In this document: positions 1-7,476 of the stretch, piece by piece
Numbering within the stretch: the stretch's first letter is position 1
How the letters are laid out: each line of letters begins with the position of its first letter
NCBI GenBank assembly: GCA_003242275.1
Contig: QGUX01000051.1
Location: forward strand, 1 to 15,548
Origin: Pseudomonadota bacterium
Lineage (GTDB): Bacteria; Pseudomonadota; Gammaproteobacteria; Steroidobacterales; Steroidobacteraceae
DNA: 15,548 bases
Direction of reading: 5' to 3'
Made by a program: the position numbers and the translations under genes
The notes under the pieces: generated by a model
What the model saw: the letters and a program-made list of their open reading frames with translations, nothing else
Told to the model about the DNA's origin: nothing
Database searches by the model: none

Positions 1-2373
1 GAAAGGCTTTGCCTTTTCCCCCCCAATGGCCTTTATGTTCCGCTCGGGCAGGCCCGGCGGCAGCTTCGGGTTCAGCTCCTGCGGCGGGCGCGCCTTGCCC
101 TGCACGTGCTGGTACATCACCGCCATGTGGTCGCCGCGTGCATAGGGCGGCACGCCGGTGAACATCTCGTACAGGATCACGCCCACGGCGTAGATGTCGG
201 CGCGCTCGTCCACCTTGCGGCCGAGGATCTGCTCGGGCGCCATGTACTTGGGCGAGCCGATCACGTAGCCGGTCTTGGTCAGCTGCGTGTCGCCCTCGCG
301 GTGCGCGGCCGCGACGCCGAAGTCCACGATCTTCAGCAGCCCCTCGTCGTTGATCAGGATGTTGGCGGGCTTCAGGTCCCTGTGGATGATGCCGACCTTG
401 TGCGCCACGGCCATGCCGGTGCAGATGTCGATGCCGAACTTGACCGCCTTCTTCGTCTCGATGGGCTGCTCGTTGACGATCTCGGCCGACAGCGTGTGCG
501 AGGGGAAGTACTCCATCGAGATGGCGTAGTTCCCCTGGATCTGCAGGAAGTCGTAGATGCGGATGACGTTCTGGTGCGTGATCTTGCGCGAGTAGCGCAG
601 CTCATGCACGAACCGCTTCATCATCTCCTCGTCCTCGGAGACGTTCGGGTTCAGGAACTTCAGGATCAGGCGGTCGTCGACCACCGTGTCCTCCATCAGC
701 AGCACGGTGCCGAAGGCGCCCTTGCCGATGCGCTCGATGAAGCGGTAGCGGCCCTCGATCATGTCGCCGTGCTTGAGCGTGGTGATGTCGAGCTTCAGGC
801 CGCCGCCGGCGCGGTGCTGCTCCTCCACCTCCGGCAGCATGGGCTTGATGTCCGACTCGTCCAGCGGCACCGAGCGGGCCAGCTCGGCGGCGGGCGAGGT
901 GGCCGACAGCCGCGTACCCATCAGCTGCGTGGCGCCCGTGCCCTCCATGCGCGCGGACAGCTCGCGCAGCGCGGCCTGCGCCGCGGTGGCAAGGCTCTGG
1001 TCGGCGCCCTGCGACTGGGCCTGCAGCTGCAGCCGCACGTGTTCGGCGCGGCGCTCGTCGGCCACCGCCGCCAGCGCATGCATGACCTCGATCTTCACTT
1101 CCTTCTCGGGCCGCTGCAGCAACGGCAGCAGCTGCTCGACGTTGCGGCCGTCGCCGAGCTTGCCGATGGCGCGCACCACCACCGGCAGCGAGCGCGGTGG
1201 CGTGGTGGCGAGCATCTCCAGCAGGCGCGGCAGGGCGCGGCGGCTGCCGATCGCGGCCAGCGCGTCCACCGAGCGCTCCGACACCCACCAGTCCTTGTCG
1301 CGGGTGGCCTCGATCAGGTGACTGATGGCGCGCTCGTCCTTGGTCTGGTTCAGGATCTCGATGGCGGCGCGGCGGATGTCCTCGTCCTTGTCGCGGGCCA
1401 GCTGCAGCACCGCGTCGATGACCTTCGGCCCGCCGATCTTGCCCAGCGCGTCGCCGGCGCGGCTGCGCACCCACCAGTCGTCGTCCTTGATGGCCTCGAG
1501 CAGGAACTTCACCGAGCGCGCGTCACCGACCTCGTTGAGCACCTCGACCGCGGCGCGGCGCGCGTACTCGTTCTCGTCCTTGAGCACCGGGATCAGGTAG
1601 CGGATGGTCTCCGGGTCGTTGGCGCGGATCAGCACGTCGATGGCCCGGTTCTGCACGTCGATCTCCGGGTCACGCAGCAGCTGGCAGACCAGGGCGACGT
1701 CGATGGGGCCGTCCATGCGCGCCAGCGCCGACAGCGCCGCGGCGCGGATCATCTTGTTGTTGTCGCGCAGCTGGCCCTGCAGCGCGGCCTTGATCTCCGG
1801 GCGGTTGAAACGGGCGAGGATGTTGATGATGTGCATCCTCGCGATCGGGTCCTTGCCGTCCAGGCGGGCCACCAGCTCGTGCGCGGCGTCGGCGGTGGCG
1901 ATGTCGGAAATGATGCGGAACAGCGCCGCCTTCTCGTTCGGCTCCTGGCCGTAGGCGGCGGTCAGCAGCTCGCGCAGCGTGAAGCGGTCGCGGTGCGCCT
2001 GGATCGCCTCCAGCAGCGCCGATTTCGGCGTGCCCTTCTGGTTGAGCGCCTCCAGCAGCAGCTGCGGGGAATAGTTGCGCGCGGAGGACAGGGCCCAGCC
2101 GATGCCCTGGGCGATGCGCGAGTTGCCCTCCTTCAGCCCCTGGATGACCTGGGGGAAGGTCTTGTTCGAGATCAGGTGGGAGAGCACGTCGACCAGCGCC
2201 ATGGTGGCGTTCTTGTCGGCGTCGGCCAGCGCCAGGATCACGGGCTCGATGGCTCCGGGCCCGATGCTCTTGAGCTTGGCCACGGACTTCATCGTTTCCT
2301 CGCTCAGAGGCTTGTCCGTCGACTTGATCTGCGTGATCAGCCGGTCGGACCGCAGGTTCGAGAAGAAGCCCAT
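1..2373 (-). CDS. HEAT-repeat / Hanks-type serine-threonine protein kinase, 3' partial
   Basis: This frame is open for 791 codons from ATG at 2373 to the window edge; an in-frame stop at 2392-2394 limits the N-terminus. Residues about 20-500 are helical HEAT/PBS-lyase-type repeats. Two copies of DWWV at residues 299 and 361 lie 62 residues apart, that is two 31-residue repeats. A kinase domain starts near residue 541 with glycine loop GKGAFGTV, Lys572 (LILKFL), HRDLKPAN at 664-671, DFG at 684-686, GSPKYMAPE and DIYAVG. All catalytic residues are present, so it should be an active Ser/Thr kinase. No signal peptide or membrane segment is seen, suggesting a cytosolic enzyme whose HEAT solenoid binds partners or substrates. 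Its target is unknown. Domain order is unusual, because bacterial Hanks kinases usually carry the kinase domain first. The C-lobe is incomplete, and the last codons look irregular. Confidence 0.9.
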   Translation of the reverse strand, partial: MGFFSNLRSDRLITQIKSTDKPLSEETMKSVAKLKSIGPGAIEPVILALADADKNATMALVDVLSHLISNKTFPQVIQGLKEGNSRIAQGIGWALSSARNYSPQLLLEALNQKGTPKSALLEAIQAHRDRFTLRELLTAAYGQEPNEKAALFRIISDIATADAAHELVARLDGKDPIARMHIINILARFNRPEIKAALQGQLRDNNKMIRAAALSALARMDGPIDVALVCQLLRDPEIDVQNRAIDVLIRANDPETIRYLIPVLKDENEYARRAAVEVLNEVGDARSVKFLLEAIKDDDWWVRSRAGDALGKIGGPKVIDAVLQLARDKDEDIRRAAIEILNQTKDERAISHLIEATRDKDWWVSERSVDALAAIGSRRALPRLLEMLATTPPRSLPVVVRAIGKLGDGRNVEQLLPLLQRPEKEVKIEVMHALAAVADERRAEHVRLQLQAQSQGADQSLATAAQAALRELSARMEGTGATQLMGTRLSATSPAAELARSVPLDESDIKPMLPEVEEQHRAGGGLKLDITTLKHGDMIEGRYRFIERIGKGAFGTVLLMEDTVVDDRLILKFLNPNVSEDEEMMKRFVHELRYSRKITHQNVIRIYDFLQIQGNYAISMEYFPSHTLSAEIVNEQPIETKKAVKFGIDICTGMAVAHKVGIIHRDLKPANILINDEGLLKIVDFGVAAAHREGDTQLTKTGYVIGSPKYMAPEQILGRKVDERADIYAVGVILYEMFTGVPPYARGDHMAVMYQHVQGKARPPQELNPKLPPGLPERNIKAIGGEKAKPF

Positions 2374-2445
2374 TACCACGGGACTGGCGCGTTATTCCTT
2401 TTTTCCGAAACCCTGCGAGTATGCCATATGGAAAACAGCCGCCGG

Positions 2446-2472
2446 TTGCATTGCGGCAGCGGCTGCTAGAAT
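2446..2472 (+). promoter_or_regulatory. Candidate extended -10 promoter for apbC-dcd
   Basis: TAGAAT at 2467-2472 is preceded by TG at 2464-2465 (TGnTAGAAT, an extended -10). TTGCAT at 2446-2451 is a possible -35 at a short 15-nt spacing. Transcription would start near 2479, leaving a leader of about 34 nt before the apbC ATG at 2513. A weak Shine-Dalgarno, AGGCGA, lies at 2500-2505. The site falls in the 139-bp divergent gap with the kinase gene. On the other strand I see only poor promoter matches for the kinase (CATACT near 2420-2427). Confidence 0.42.
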
Positions 2473-2512
2473 TGCGAGGAATTTCCCGTCAGACCTCCCA
2501 GGCGATCCCCCC

Positions 2513-3604
2513 ATGAGTGACTCCGAGCAGGTCCTGCGCGCCAGCCTGCAGGATTTTCGTGAACCAGCCACCGGGCGGACGCTGGGCGAGCTGGCTGCCA
2601 TCAGCGGGCTCGGTGTGACGCAGGACACAGTCCGCCTCCAGCTCAGGCTGCCGTTCCCCGTGGGCGGCTACGAAGCCGTGCTGGGGCCGGCGCTGGAGGA
2701 GCTCGTGCGGCGCGTGGGACCGGCGCTGCGGCTGGAGTTGGCCCTCACCGCCCGGATCGATGTCCACGCCGTGCAGCGCCCCCTGAAGCCCCTGGCGGGC
2801 ATCCGCAACCTCGTGGCCGTGGGATCGGCCAAGGGCGGAGTTGGCAAGTCAACCGTGGCCGCCAACCTGGCGCTGGCCTGGGCGCGCATGGGAGCCCAGG
2901 TGGGGATCCTGGACGCGGACATTTACGGACCCAGTCAGCCGCTGCTGCTGGGCGTGGAGGGCGCCAAGCCCGCAACCACCGGGCAGCGCATCATTCCGGT
3001 GCAGGCCCATGGCGTAAAGCTGATGTCGCTGGGCCTCCTGATCGACGCCGGGCGGCCGGCCATCTGGCGCGGCCCCATGGTGACCCAGGCCCTGACGCAG
3101 CTGCTCACCGGCACCGAGTGGGGCGAGCTGGACTACCTCGTGCTCGACCTGCCGCCGGGCACCGGCGACCTGCAGCTGACGCTGGCCCAGAAGGTGCCGG
3201 TGGCCGGTGCCGTGATCGTCACCACGCCGCAGCCCATCGCGGTGGCCGACGCCCGCAAGGGGCTGGTGATGTTCGGCAAGGTGGGCGTGGCGGCGCTGGG
3301 GGTGGTGGAGAACATGGCCACCCACGTCTGCAGCCATTGCGGCCACGAGGAGGCAATTTTCGGCAGCGGTGGCGGCGAGCAGCTGGCCCGCGAGGCCGGG
3401 GTGCCGTTCCTGGGCCGGCTGCCGCTGGACGCGCGCATCCGCGAGGAGGCCGATTCGGGTCGTCCCACCGTGGTGGCCGCCCCCGGTTCGCCCCGGGCGG
3501 CCAGCTACATGGAATTCGCCCGCCGCACCGCCGCGGTGCTGGCGATGCGGCCCCGCGACCGCAGCGGTGCCTTCCCCGGCGTCGTCGTCGAGAGAACGCA
3601 ATAA
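2513..3604 (+). CDS. apbC: Iron-sulfur cluster carrier ATPase ApbC (Mrp/Ind1 family)
   Basis: The 363-residue product is a cytosolic P-loop ATPase that binds and transfers 4Fe-4S clusters to apoproteins. Residues 1 to about 85 form a MIP18/DUF59-like domain ([10 protein letters not shown]). The deviant Walker A motif [11 protein letters not shown] lies near 104-114, [10 protein letters not shown] near 134-143, and the Walker B-like LDLPPGTGD near 211-219. The cluster-binding CxxC is Cys273-Cys276 (CSHC). Length and architecture match the usual proteobacterial protein. ATG 2513 was chosen because the N-terminal domain is then complete; the frame stays open upstream but without similarity. dcd follows 13 bp downstream on the same strand, so the two are probably one operon. 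An apbC-dcd pairing is common in gammaproteobacteria, where metG often lies divergent; here the kinase gene holds that position. Confidence 0.93.
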   Translation: MSDSEQVLRASLQDFREPATGRTLGELAAISGLGVTQDTVRLQLRLPFPVGGYEAVLGPALEELVRRVGPALRLELALTARIDVHAVQRPLKPLAGIRNLVAVGSAKGGVGKSTVAANLALAWARMGAQVGILDADIYGPSQPLLLGVEGAKPATTGQRIIPVQAHGVKLMSLGLLIDAGRPAIWRGPMVTQALTQLLTGTEWGELDYLVLDLPPGTGDLQLTLAQKVPVAGAVIVTTPQPIAVADARKGLVMFGKVGVAALGVVENMATHVCSHCGHEEAIFGSGGGEQLAREAGVPFLGRLPLDARIREEADSGRPTVVAAPGSPRAASYMEFARRTAAVLAMRPRDRSGAFPGVVVERTQ

Positions 3605-3617
3605 GAGAAAACGGAAG

Positions 3618-4181
3618 ATGAGCATCAAGTCCGACCACTGGATCCGGCGCATGGCCGCGCAAGGCATGATCGAGCCCTTCGAGGCCGGGCAGGTGCGCGA
3701 GGTGGAGGGGCGGCGGATCGTCTCCTACGGCACCTCGAGCTATGGCTACGACGTGCGCTGCGCGGGCGAATTCAAGATCTTCACCAACATCAACACCACC
3801 ATCGTCGACCCGAAGGACTTCGACGCCAAGAGCTTCGTCGACTTCACCGGCGACGTGTGCATCATCCCGCCGAACTCCTTCGCGCTGGCGCGCACGGTGG
3901 AGTACTTCCGCATCCCGCGCAATGTACTGGTGGTGTGCCTGGGCAAGTCCACCTATGCGCGCTGCGGCATCATCGTCAACGTCACGCCGCTGGAGCCGGA
4001 GTGGGAAGGGCACGTGACGCTGGAGTTCTCCAACACCACCCCGCTGCCGGCCAAGGTCTATGCCAACGAGGGCGTGGCGCAGATGCTGTTCTTCGAGTCC
4101 GACGAGGTCTGCGGCACCTCGTACAGGGACCGCGGCGGCAAGTACCAGGGGCAGCGCGGCGTGACGCTGCCCAAGGCCTGA
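3618..4181 (+). CDS. dcd: dCTP deaminase
   Basis: The 187-residue enzyme deaminates dCTP to dUTP, the main route towards dTMP in many Gram-negative bacteria; it is a cytosolic homotrimer. The motif GKSTYAR (109-115) supplies the active-site Ser111 and Arg115, and HVTLEF supplies the catalytic Glu136, equivalent to Glu138 of E. coli Dcd. The C-terminal segment [12 protein letters not shown] is the family's nucleotide-binding tail. Dcd rather than dUTPase or bifunctional Dcd-Dut is supported by the length and by this tail. The start [13 protein letters not shown] is the conserved family N-terminus. A GGAAG abuts the ATG and is too close to serve, so AAGAG at 3603-3607, beside the apbC stop, is the likelier ribosome binding site. 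The gene ends 10 bp from the convergent amidohydrolase stop, with no obvious terminator between them. Confidence 0.95.
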   Translation: MSIKSDHWIRRMAAQGMIEPFEAGQVREVEGRRIVSYGTSSYGYDVRCAGEFKIFTNINTTIVDPKDFDAKSFVDFTGDVCIIPPNSFALARTVEYFRIPRNVLVVCLGKSTYARCGIIVNVTPLEPEWEGHVTLEFSNTTPLPAKVYANEGVAQMLFFESDEVCGTSYRDRGGKYQGQRGVTLPKA

Positions 4182-4191
4182 AGGCAGCGGC

Positions 4192-5460
4192 TCAGATCCT
4201 GACCTCGCGCCCCTGCTTCCAGCGGGCGCGGATGCGACCGACATTGCCGATGTCGGCGGTGGGGTCGGCCTCCAGCGCGAGGAAGCTGGCCTCGTAACCG
4301 GGTTCGAGCCGGCCGATCCGGCGGTCGGGGAAGATCGCCGGGGCCGTGGCATCGGTCCACAGGGCCAGCAGCTCGGCGTCGGTGAAGACGCCCAGGCTGC
4401 GCAGGTGTGCGACTTCCCGCGGGCCCGGGTCCGATGGGTCATCGGTGCCGATGGCCAGGTGCACGCCGGCCTGGCGCAGCAGCCGGAGGTTCCATTTCTG
4501 GTTTTCCACGACCTCCCCGGGCGGCGGACTGCCGGGGCGGGGCCGTGCCACCGCTGCGCAGGTGGTGATCTGCAGCACCCCCCGCGTGGCCGCCTCGCGC
4601 GCGTCCTCGGCGGTCAGGCGATCGGCAGGCAGGTGCGCGATGATGTCCGTGCCGGCCTGCAGCGCGGTGCGGAAGTCGGCGCGATTGGCCACGTGGGCCG
4701 AGACCCTCAGGCCCTCGGCGTGCGCCTTGCGTACGATGGGCGCGGCCAGCCCGGGGGCGACTCCGCGCCGGCCGAAGAAGGCCGGGTCGTCCTTGCGCTG
4801 CTCGTGCAGGTCGGAGTGGTCGAGGAAGTACTTGATGATGTCGCCGCGCTGCGCGCGCAGCAGCGGCCACTTGGCCTCCAGCTCCCCGACGCTGGCGATC
4901 TCGAAGAAGCGCCGGTCGCGCAGGCTCTCCAGCGTTTCGCCGGGGAAGTAGCCCTCGGGCAGCAGCCGCTCGCGGATCAGTCCCATGGGATGGCCGCCGG
5001 GGCAGGTCAGCGACCCCTGCGCCAGCGCCACGTCGAGGCCGCCGGGCTGGCCGAGGCCGAGCCGGGCCTTGTCCGCGGCATCCAGCGGGAAGTTGCCGTG
5101 GCTGAGCATGTAGCACACGCCGGTGCGCAGGTAGCTGGCAATCATGGCGCGGTCACGTGGCTCATCGCCGGTGCCGATGCCGTGGTTGTGGGCGTCGGCC
5201 AGCGGCGGAACCAGGAAGGCGCCGTCGAGTTCGAGCAGGCGCACTGCGCCGGCCGGGCGGGTGTCCGCGAAGCGGTCGGCGACGATGTAGCCTGTGCGCT
5301 CGACGAAGCGGCGGCCATCCCACCAGCGCGCGCCGCGGATTTCCACGGCCCCGGCGGGCGCGGCGGCCTGGGATTCGCGCGTGCCGGCCAGTCCTCCTGC
5401 CACGGCCAGCGCGATGCAATGGCCGAGGAAGGTCCTGCGGTCCTTCGTGCCTGTGGTCAT
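4192..5460 (-). CDS. Tat-exported metal-dependent amidohydrolase
   Basis: The 422-residue protein has an N-terminal twin-arginine signal (DRRTFLG, residues 7-13), a hydrophobic stretch and a possible cleavage site near residues 32-34. It is therefore probably exported folded, with metals already bound. The mature part is an amidohydrolase TIM barrel: His91-x-His93 after strand 1 (ADAHNHG), Lys210 in DIIKYFLD as a likely carbamylated bridging lysine, His256 (SAHVAN), His276 (IAHLP) and Asp340 (IGTDDP). This ligand set fits the imidazolonepropionase/Xaa-Pro-dipeptidase-like branch, in which many members act on N-acyl amino acids, dipeptides or lactones. The substrate cannot be read from sequence. 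ATG 5460 was chosen because GGGAG lies upstream at a proper distance and the Tat signal then sits at the N-terminus; the open frame to 5550 would bury it. Confidence 0.85.
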   Translation of the reverse strand: MTTGTKDRRTFLGHCIALAVAGGLAGTRESQAAAPAGAVEIRGARWWDGRRFVERTGYIVADRFADTRPAGAVRLLELDGAFLVPPLADAHNHGIGTGDEPRDRAMIASYLRTGVCYMLSHGNFPLDAADKARLGLGQPGGLDVALAQGSLTCPGGHPMGLIRERLLPEGYFPGETLESLRDRRFFEIASVGELEAKWPLLRAQRGDIIKYFLDHSDLHEQRKDDPAFFGRRGVAPGLAAPIVRKAHAEGLRVSAHVANRADFRTALQAGTDIIAHLPADRLTAEDAREAATRGVLQITTCAAVARPRPGSPPPGEVVENQKWNLRLLRQAGVHLAIGTDDPSDPGPREVAHLRSLGVFTDAELLALWTDATAPAIFPDRRIGRLEPGYEASFLALEADPTADIGNVGRIRARWKQGREVRI

Positions 5461-5489
5461 CCCTGACTCCCGGCAGTGGTGCTGGCCGC

Positions 5490-5495
5490 ATTCTA
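5490..5495 (-). promoter_or_regulatory. Candidate -10 element for the amidohydrolase gene
   Basis: On the minus strand TAGAAT (5495 down to 5490) lies 30 bp upstream of the amidohydrolase ATG, within the 141-bp divergent gap (5461-5601). No good -35 hexamer is seen 16-18 bp further upstream. On the plus strand the best match serving the 5602 gene is CAGAAT (5566-5571), with TTGCGC at a poor 19-nt spacing, so that promoter is not called. Confidence 0.25.
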
Positions 5496-5601
5496 GCCCG
5501 GGCCGCGTGCGCCGGATGCCTGCCGTGGGCCGCGTTGCTTGCGCAATCACAGGGCTGCTGGTCCAGAATCGGGCCGGTCAGCAGTTCAGGGAGAGGATCA
5601 G

Positions 5602-7425
5602 ATGCGCATGTCGACGCGGTGGCTGTCAGGGGCGGCACTGCTGGCCCTGTGGACGACGGGCCATGCCTGGGAGAACTTCGAGGTCGCGGTCTATGCCCGC
5701 GCGCAGGAAGTGGTGCGCATGGAGGACCGCGAGTGGCTGGAGCGCGAATGGCAGCGCATTTCCAGCGCGGTGCAGGTGGACAAGGTCTACCTCGAGGTGC
5801 ATCGCGACGGTCACGTTCCTTCCGACGCGGCGCTGGAGGCGGCCAGGGCCTTCTTCGCCGAGCGTGGCGTGAAGACCGCCGGCGGCATCACCTACACCAT
5901 CGACGAGGGCAACCGCTTCGAGACCTTCTCGTACAGCAATCCGGAGCACCGCCGGCGCGTGCAGGCCATCGCCGAGAATGCGGCCCGTCATTTCGACGAG
6001 GTCATCCTCGATGATTTTTTCTTCACCAGCACCAAGTCGGAACATGACCTGCGCGCCCGCGGCAGCCGCAGCTGGACGCAGTACCGGCTGGAAGTGATGA
6101 CCGAGGCGGGGCGCAACCTGGTGATGAAGCCGGCGCGGCGCGTGAATCCGCGGGTGAAGGTGATCATCAAGTACCCGAACTGGTACGAGCACTTCCAGGG
6201 GCTGGGCTTCAACCTGGAGACCGGGCCGGCGGTATTCGACGGCATCTACACCGGCACCGAGACCCGCGACGCCGTGCGCAGCGCGCAGCACCTGCAGCCC
6301 TACCATGGCTATTCCATCATGCGTTACTTCGAGAACCTGGCGCCGGGCCGCAATGGCGGGGGCTGGGTGGATCCCTTCGGCTCCAGCGGCTACGACCGCT
6401 ATGCCGAGCAGCTGTGGATGACGCTGTGGGCCAAATCCGGCGCGCAGGTGGTGCTGTTCGACTGGGGCAGCATCCAGCGGCCGCTGGGCGCGGCGCGGGC
6501 GGCGGGGCAGGGCGCCGCCGCGGAAATCGCGGCGGCAGCTGCCGCGCGCGCCTTCGCGGCCGCCGATCGCGTGGCCGGCGCCCTGGGCCGGCCGGTGGCG
6601 CTGCGCAGCTACCGGCCGCACCATGCCGTCGGCGAGGACCACCTGCAGAGCTTCCTCGGCATGATCGGCCTGCCGATGGAGATCCTGCCGCACTTTCCCG
6701 AGGAGGATGCGGTGGTGCTGCTCACCGAGCATGCGGCGGCCGACCGGGACATCGTCGCCCGGATCGAGAAGCACGTGCGCAGCGGCCGCTCGGTGGTGAT
6801 CACCTCGGGGCTGCTGAAGGCCCTCGAGCCGCGCGGCATCGGCCGCATCGCCGAGATCGGGCACACCGGCCGCGTGGCGCTGGCCTCGCAGTTCATGGTG
6901 GGCTACGGGCCGCTGGTGCAGGGGGAGAAGCCCGTGCTGGTGCCGCAGCTCGCCTACCGTACCAATGATTCCTGGGAGCTGGTGTCGGCCATCGACGGCG
7001 ACAACGGCTGGCCGCTGCTGCACGACGCGGACTACGCCGGCGGCCACCTGTACGTGCTGGTGGTGCCGGAAAACTTCGCCGACTTCTACCACTACCCGGC
7101 GGTGGCGCTGAACGAGATCCGCCGCGTGCTCACCCCGCACCTGCCGGTGCGCATCGAGGGGCCGTCGAAGGTGGGCCTGTTCGCCTACGACAACGATACC
7201 TTCATCGTGCACAACTTCCGCGACGAGGTGGTGGAAGTGGGCGTGGTCGTGGCGGGCGGCGAACGTGCCCTGGCCGACATCGCCAGCGGCGAGGCCGTGG
7301 CCGTCGCGGCACGCGCGCCCCAGGGCCGGGCGCCGGCCCAGCCGGGTCCCGCCTCGGCCGGGTCGGGCGTGGCGAGGATCACGCTGCCCGCGCATGGCTG
7401 GCGGGCGCTGCGCATCGGAAGGTGA
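5602..7425 (+). CDS. Secreted TIM-barrel, putative glycoside hydrolase-like protein of unknown substrate
   Basis: The 607-residue product has a signal peptide (charged MRMSTR, then a hydrophobic core) with likely cleavage after GHA near residue 22. Residues about 25-290 alternate strands and helices as in a TIM barrel: FEVAVYARAQ, DKVYLEVHRDG, VKTAGGITYT, EVILDDFFF (133-141), VKVIIKYPNWY, FDGIYTGTET (212-221), VVLFDWGS (283-290). Asp137/Asp138 and Glu220 are candidate acid residues at strand ends. Residues about 360-450 (DAVVLLTEH, SGRSVVITSGLL) resemble the class I amidotransferase-like domain that follows the barrel in GH42-type enzymes. The closest fit I can suggest is a hypothetical glycosyl hydrolase (GHL6/GH42-like); this is inference. 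Start 5602 follows AGGGAGAGG (5588-5596) at 5 nt. An alanine-rich segment (296-325) and an Ala/Pro/Gly-rich stretch (563-590) look like linkers or insertions. Confidence 0.6.
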   Translation: MRMSTRWLSGAALLALWTTGHAWENFEVAVYARAQEVVRMEDREWLEREWQRISSAVQVDKVYLEVHRDGHVPSDAALEAARAFFAERGVKTAGGITYTIDEGNRFETFSYSNPEHRRRVQAIAENAARHFDEVILDDFFFTSTKSEHDLRARGSRSWTQYRLEVMTEAGRNLVMKPARRVNPRVKVIIKYPNWYEHFQGLGFNLETGPAVFDGIYTGTETRDAVRSAQHLQPYHGYSIMRYFENLAPGRNGGGWVDPFGSSGYDRYAEQLWMTLWAKSGAQVVLFDWGSIQRPLGAARAAGQGAAAEIAAAAAARAFAAADRVAGALGRPVALRSYRPHHAVGEDHLQSFLGMIGLPMEILPHFPEEDAVVLLTEHAAADRDIVARIEKHVRSGRSVVITSGLLKALEPRGIGRIAEIGHTGRVALASQFMVGYGPLVQGEKPVLVPQLAYRTNDSWELVSAIDGDNGWPLLHDADYAGGHLYVLVVPENFADFYHYPAVALNEIRRVLTPHLPVRIEGPSKVGLFAYDNDTFIVHNFRDEVVEVGVVVAGGERALADIASGEAVAVAARAPQGRAPAQPGPASAGSGVARITLPAHGWRALRIGR

Positions 7426-7437
7426 GGGAGGTTGCGT

Positions 7438-7473
7438 GGCAGGCGCCGCAGCGGGCGCAGCCCGGCTCCTGCC
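7438..7473. terminator. Weak candidate hairpin between convergent genes
   Basis: GGCAGG (7438-7443) can pair with CCTGCC (7468-7473), with a smaller CGCC/GGCG stem (7444-7447 with 7454-7457) inside the loop. It fills the 51-bp gap between two convergent stop codons and has no T-tract. Position is the main reason to suspect termination; such pairing arises easily in GC-rich DNA. Confidence 0.2.
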
Positions 7474-7476
7474 GCC

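Noticed and set aside
602..1474. Minus-strand open frame with Arg/Gly/Ala-rich repeats.
   Set aside because: It is a shadow frame of the kinase gene on the same strand. The repeat look comes from GC-rich HEAT-repeat codons.
1285..1480. Possible tandem DNA repeat around the two DWWV-encoding segments.
   Set aside because: Similarity is limited to short codon runs. It reflects the protein's HEAT repeats rather than a DNA repeat or CRISPR.
3605..3617. GGAAG abutting the dcd ATG as its ribosome binding site.
   Set aside because: With no spacing to the ATG it could not function. AAGAG at 3603-3607 has a usable distance, and the protein start is fixed by family conservation.
5461..5550. Thirty extra N-terminal codons for the amidohydrolase.
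   Set aside because: They would bury the Tat signal. The ATG at 5460 has a GGGAG site and places the signal at the N-terminus.
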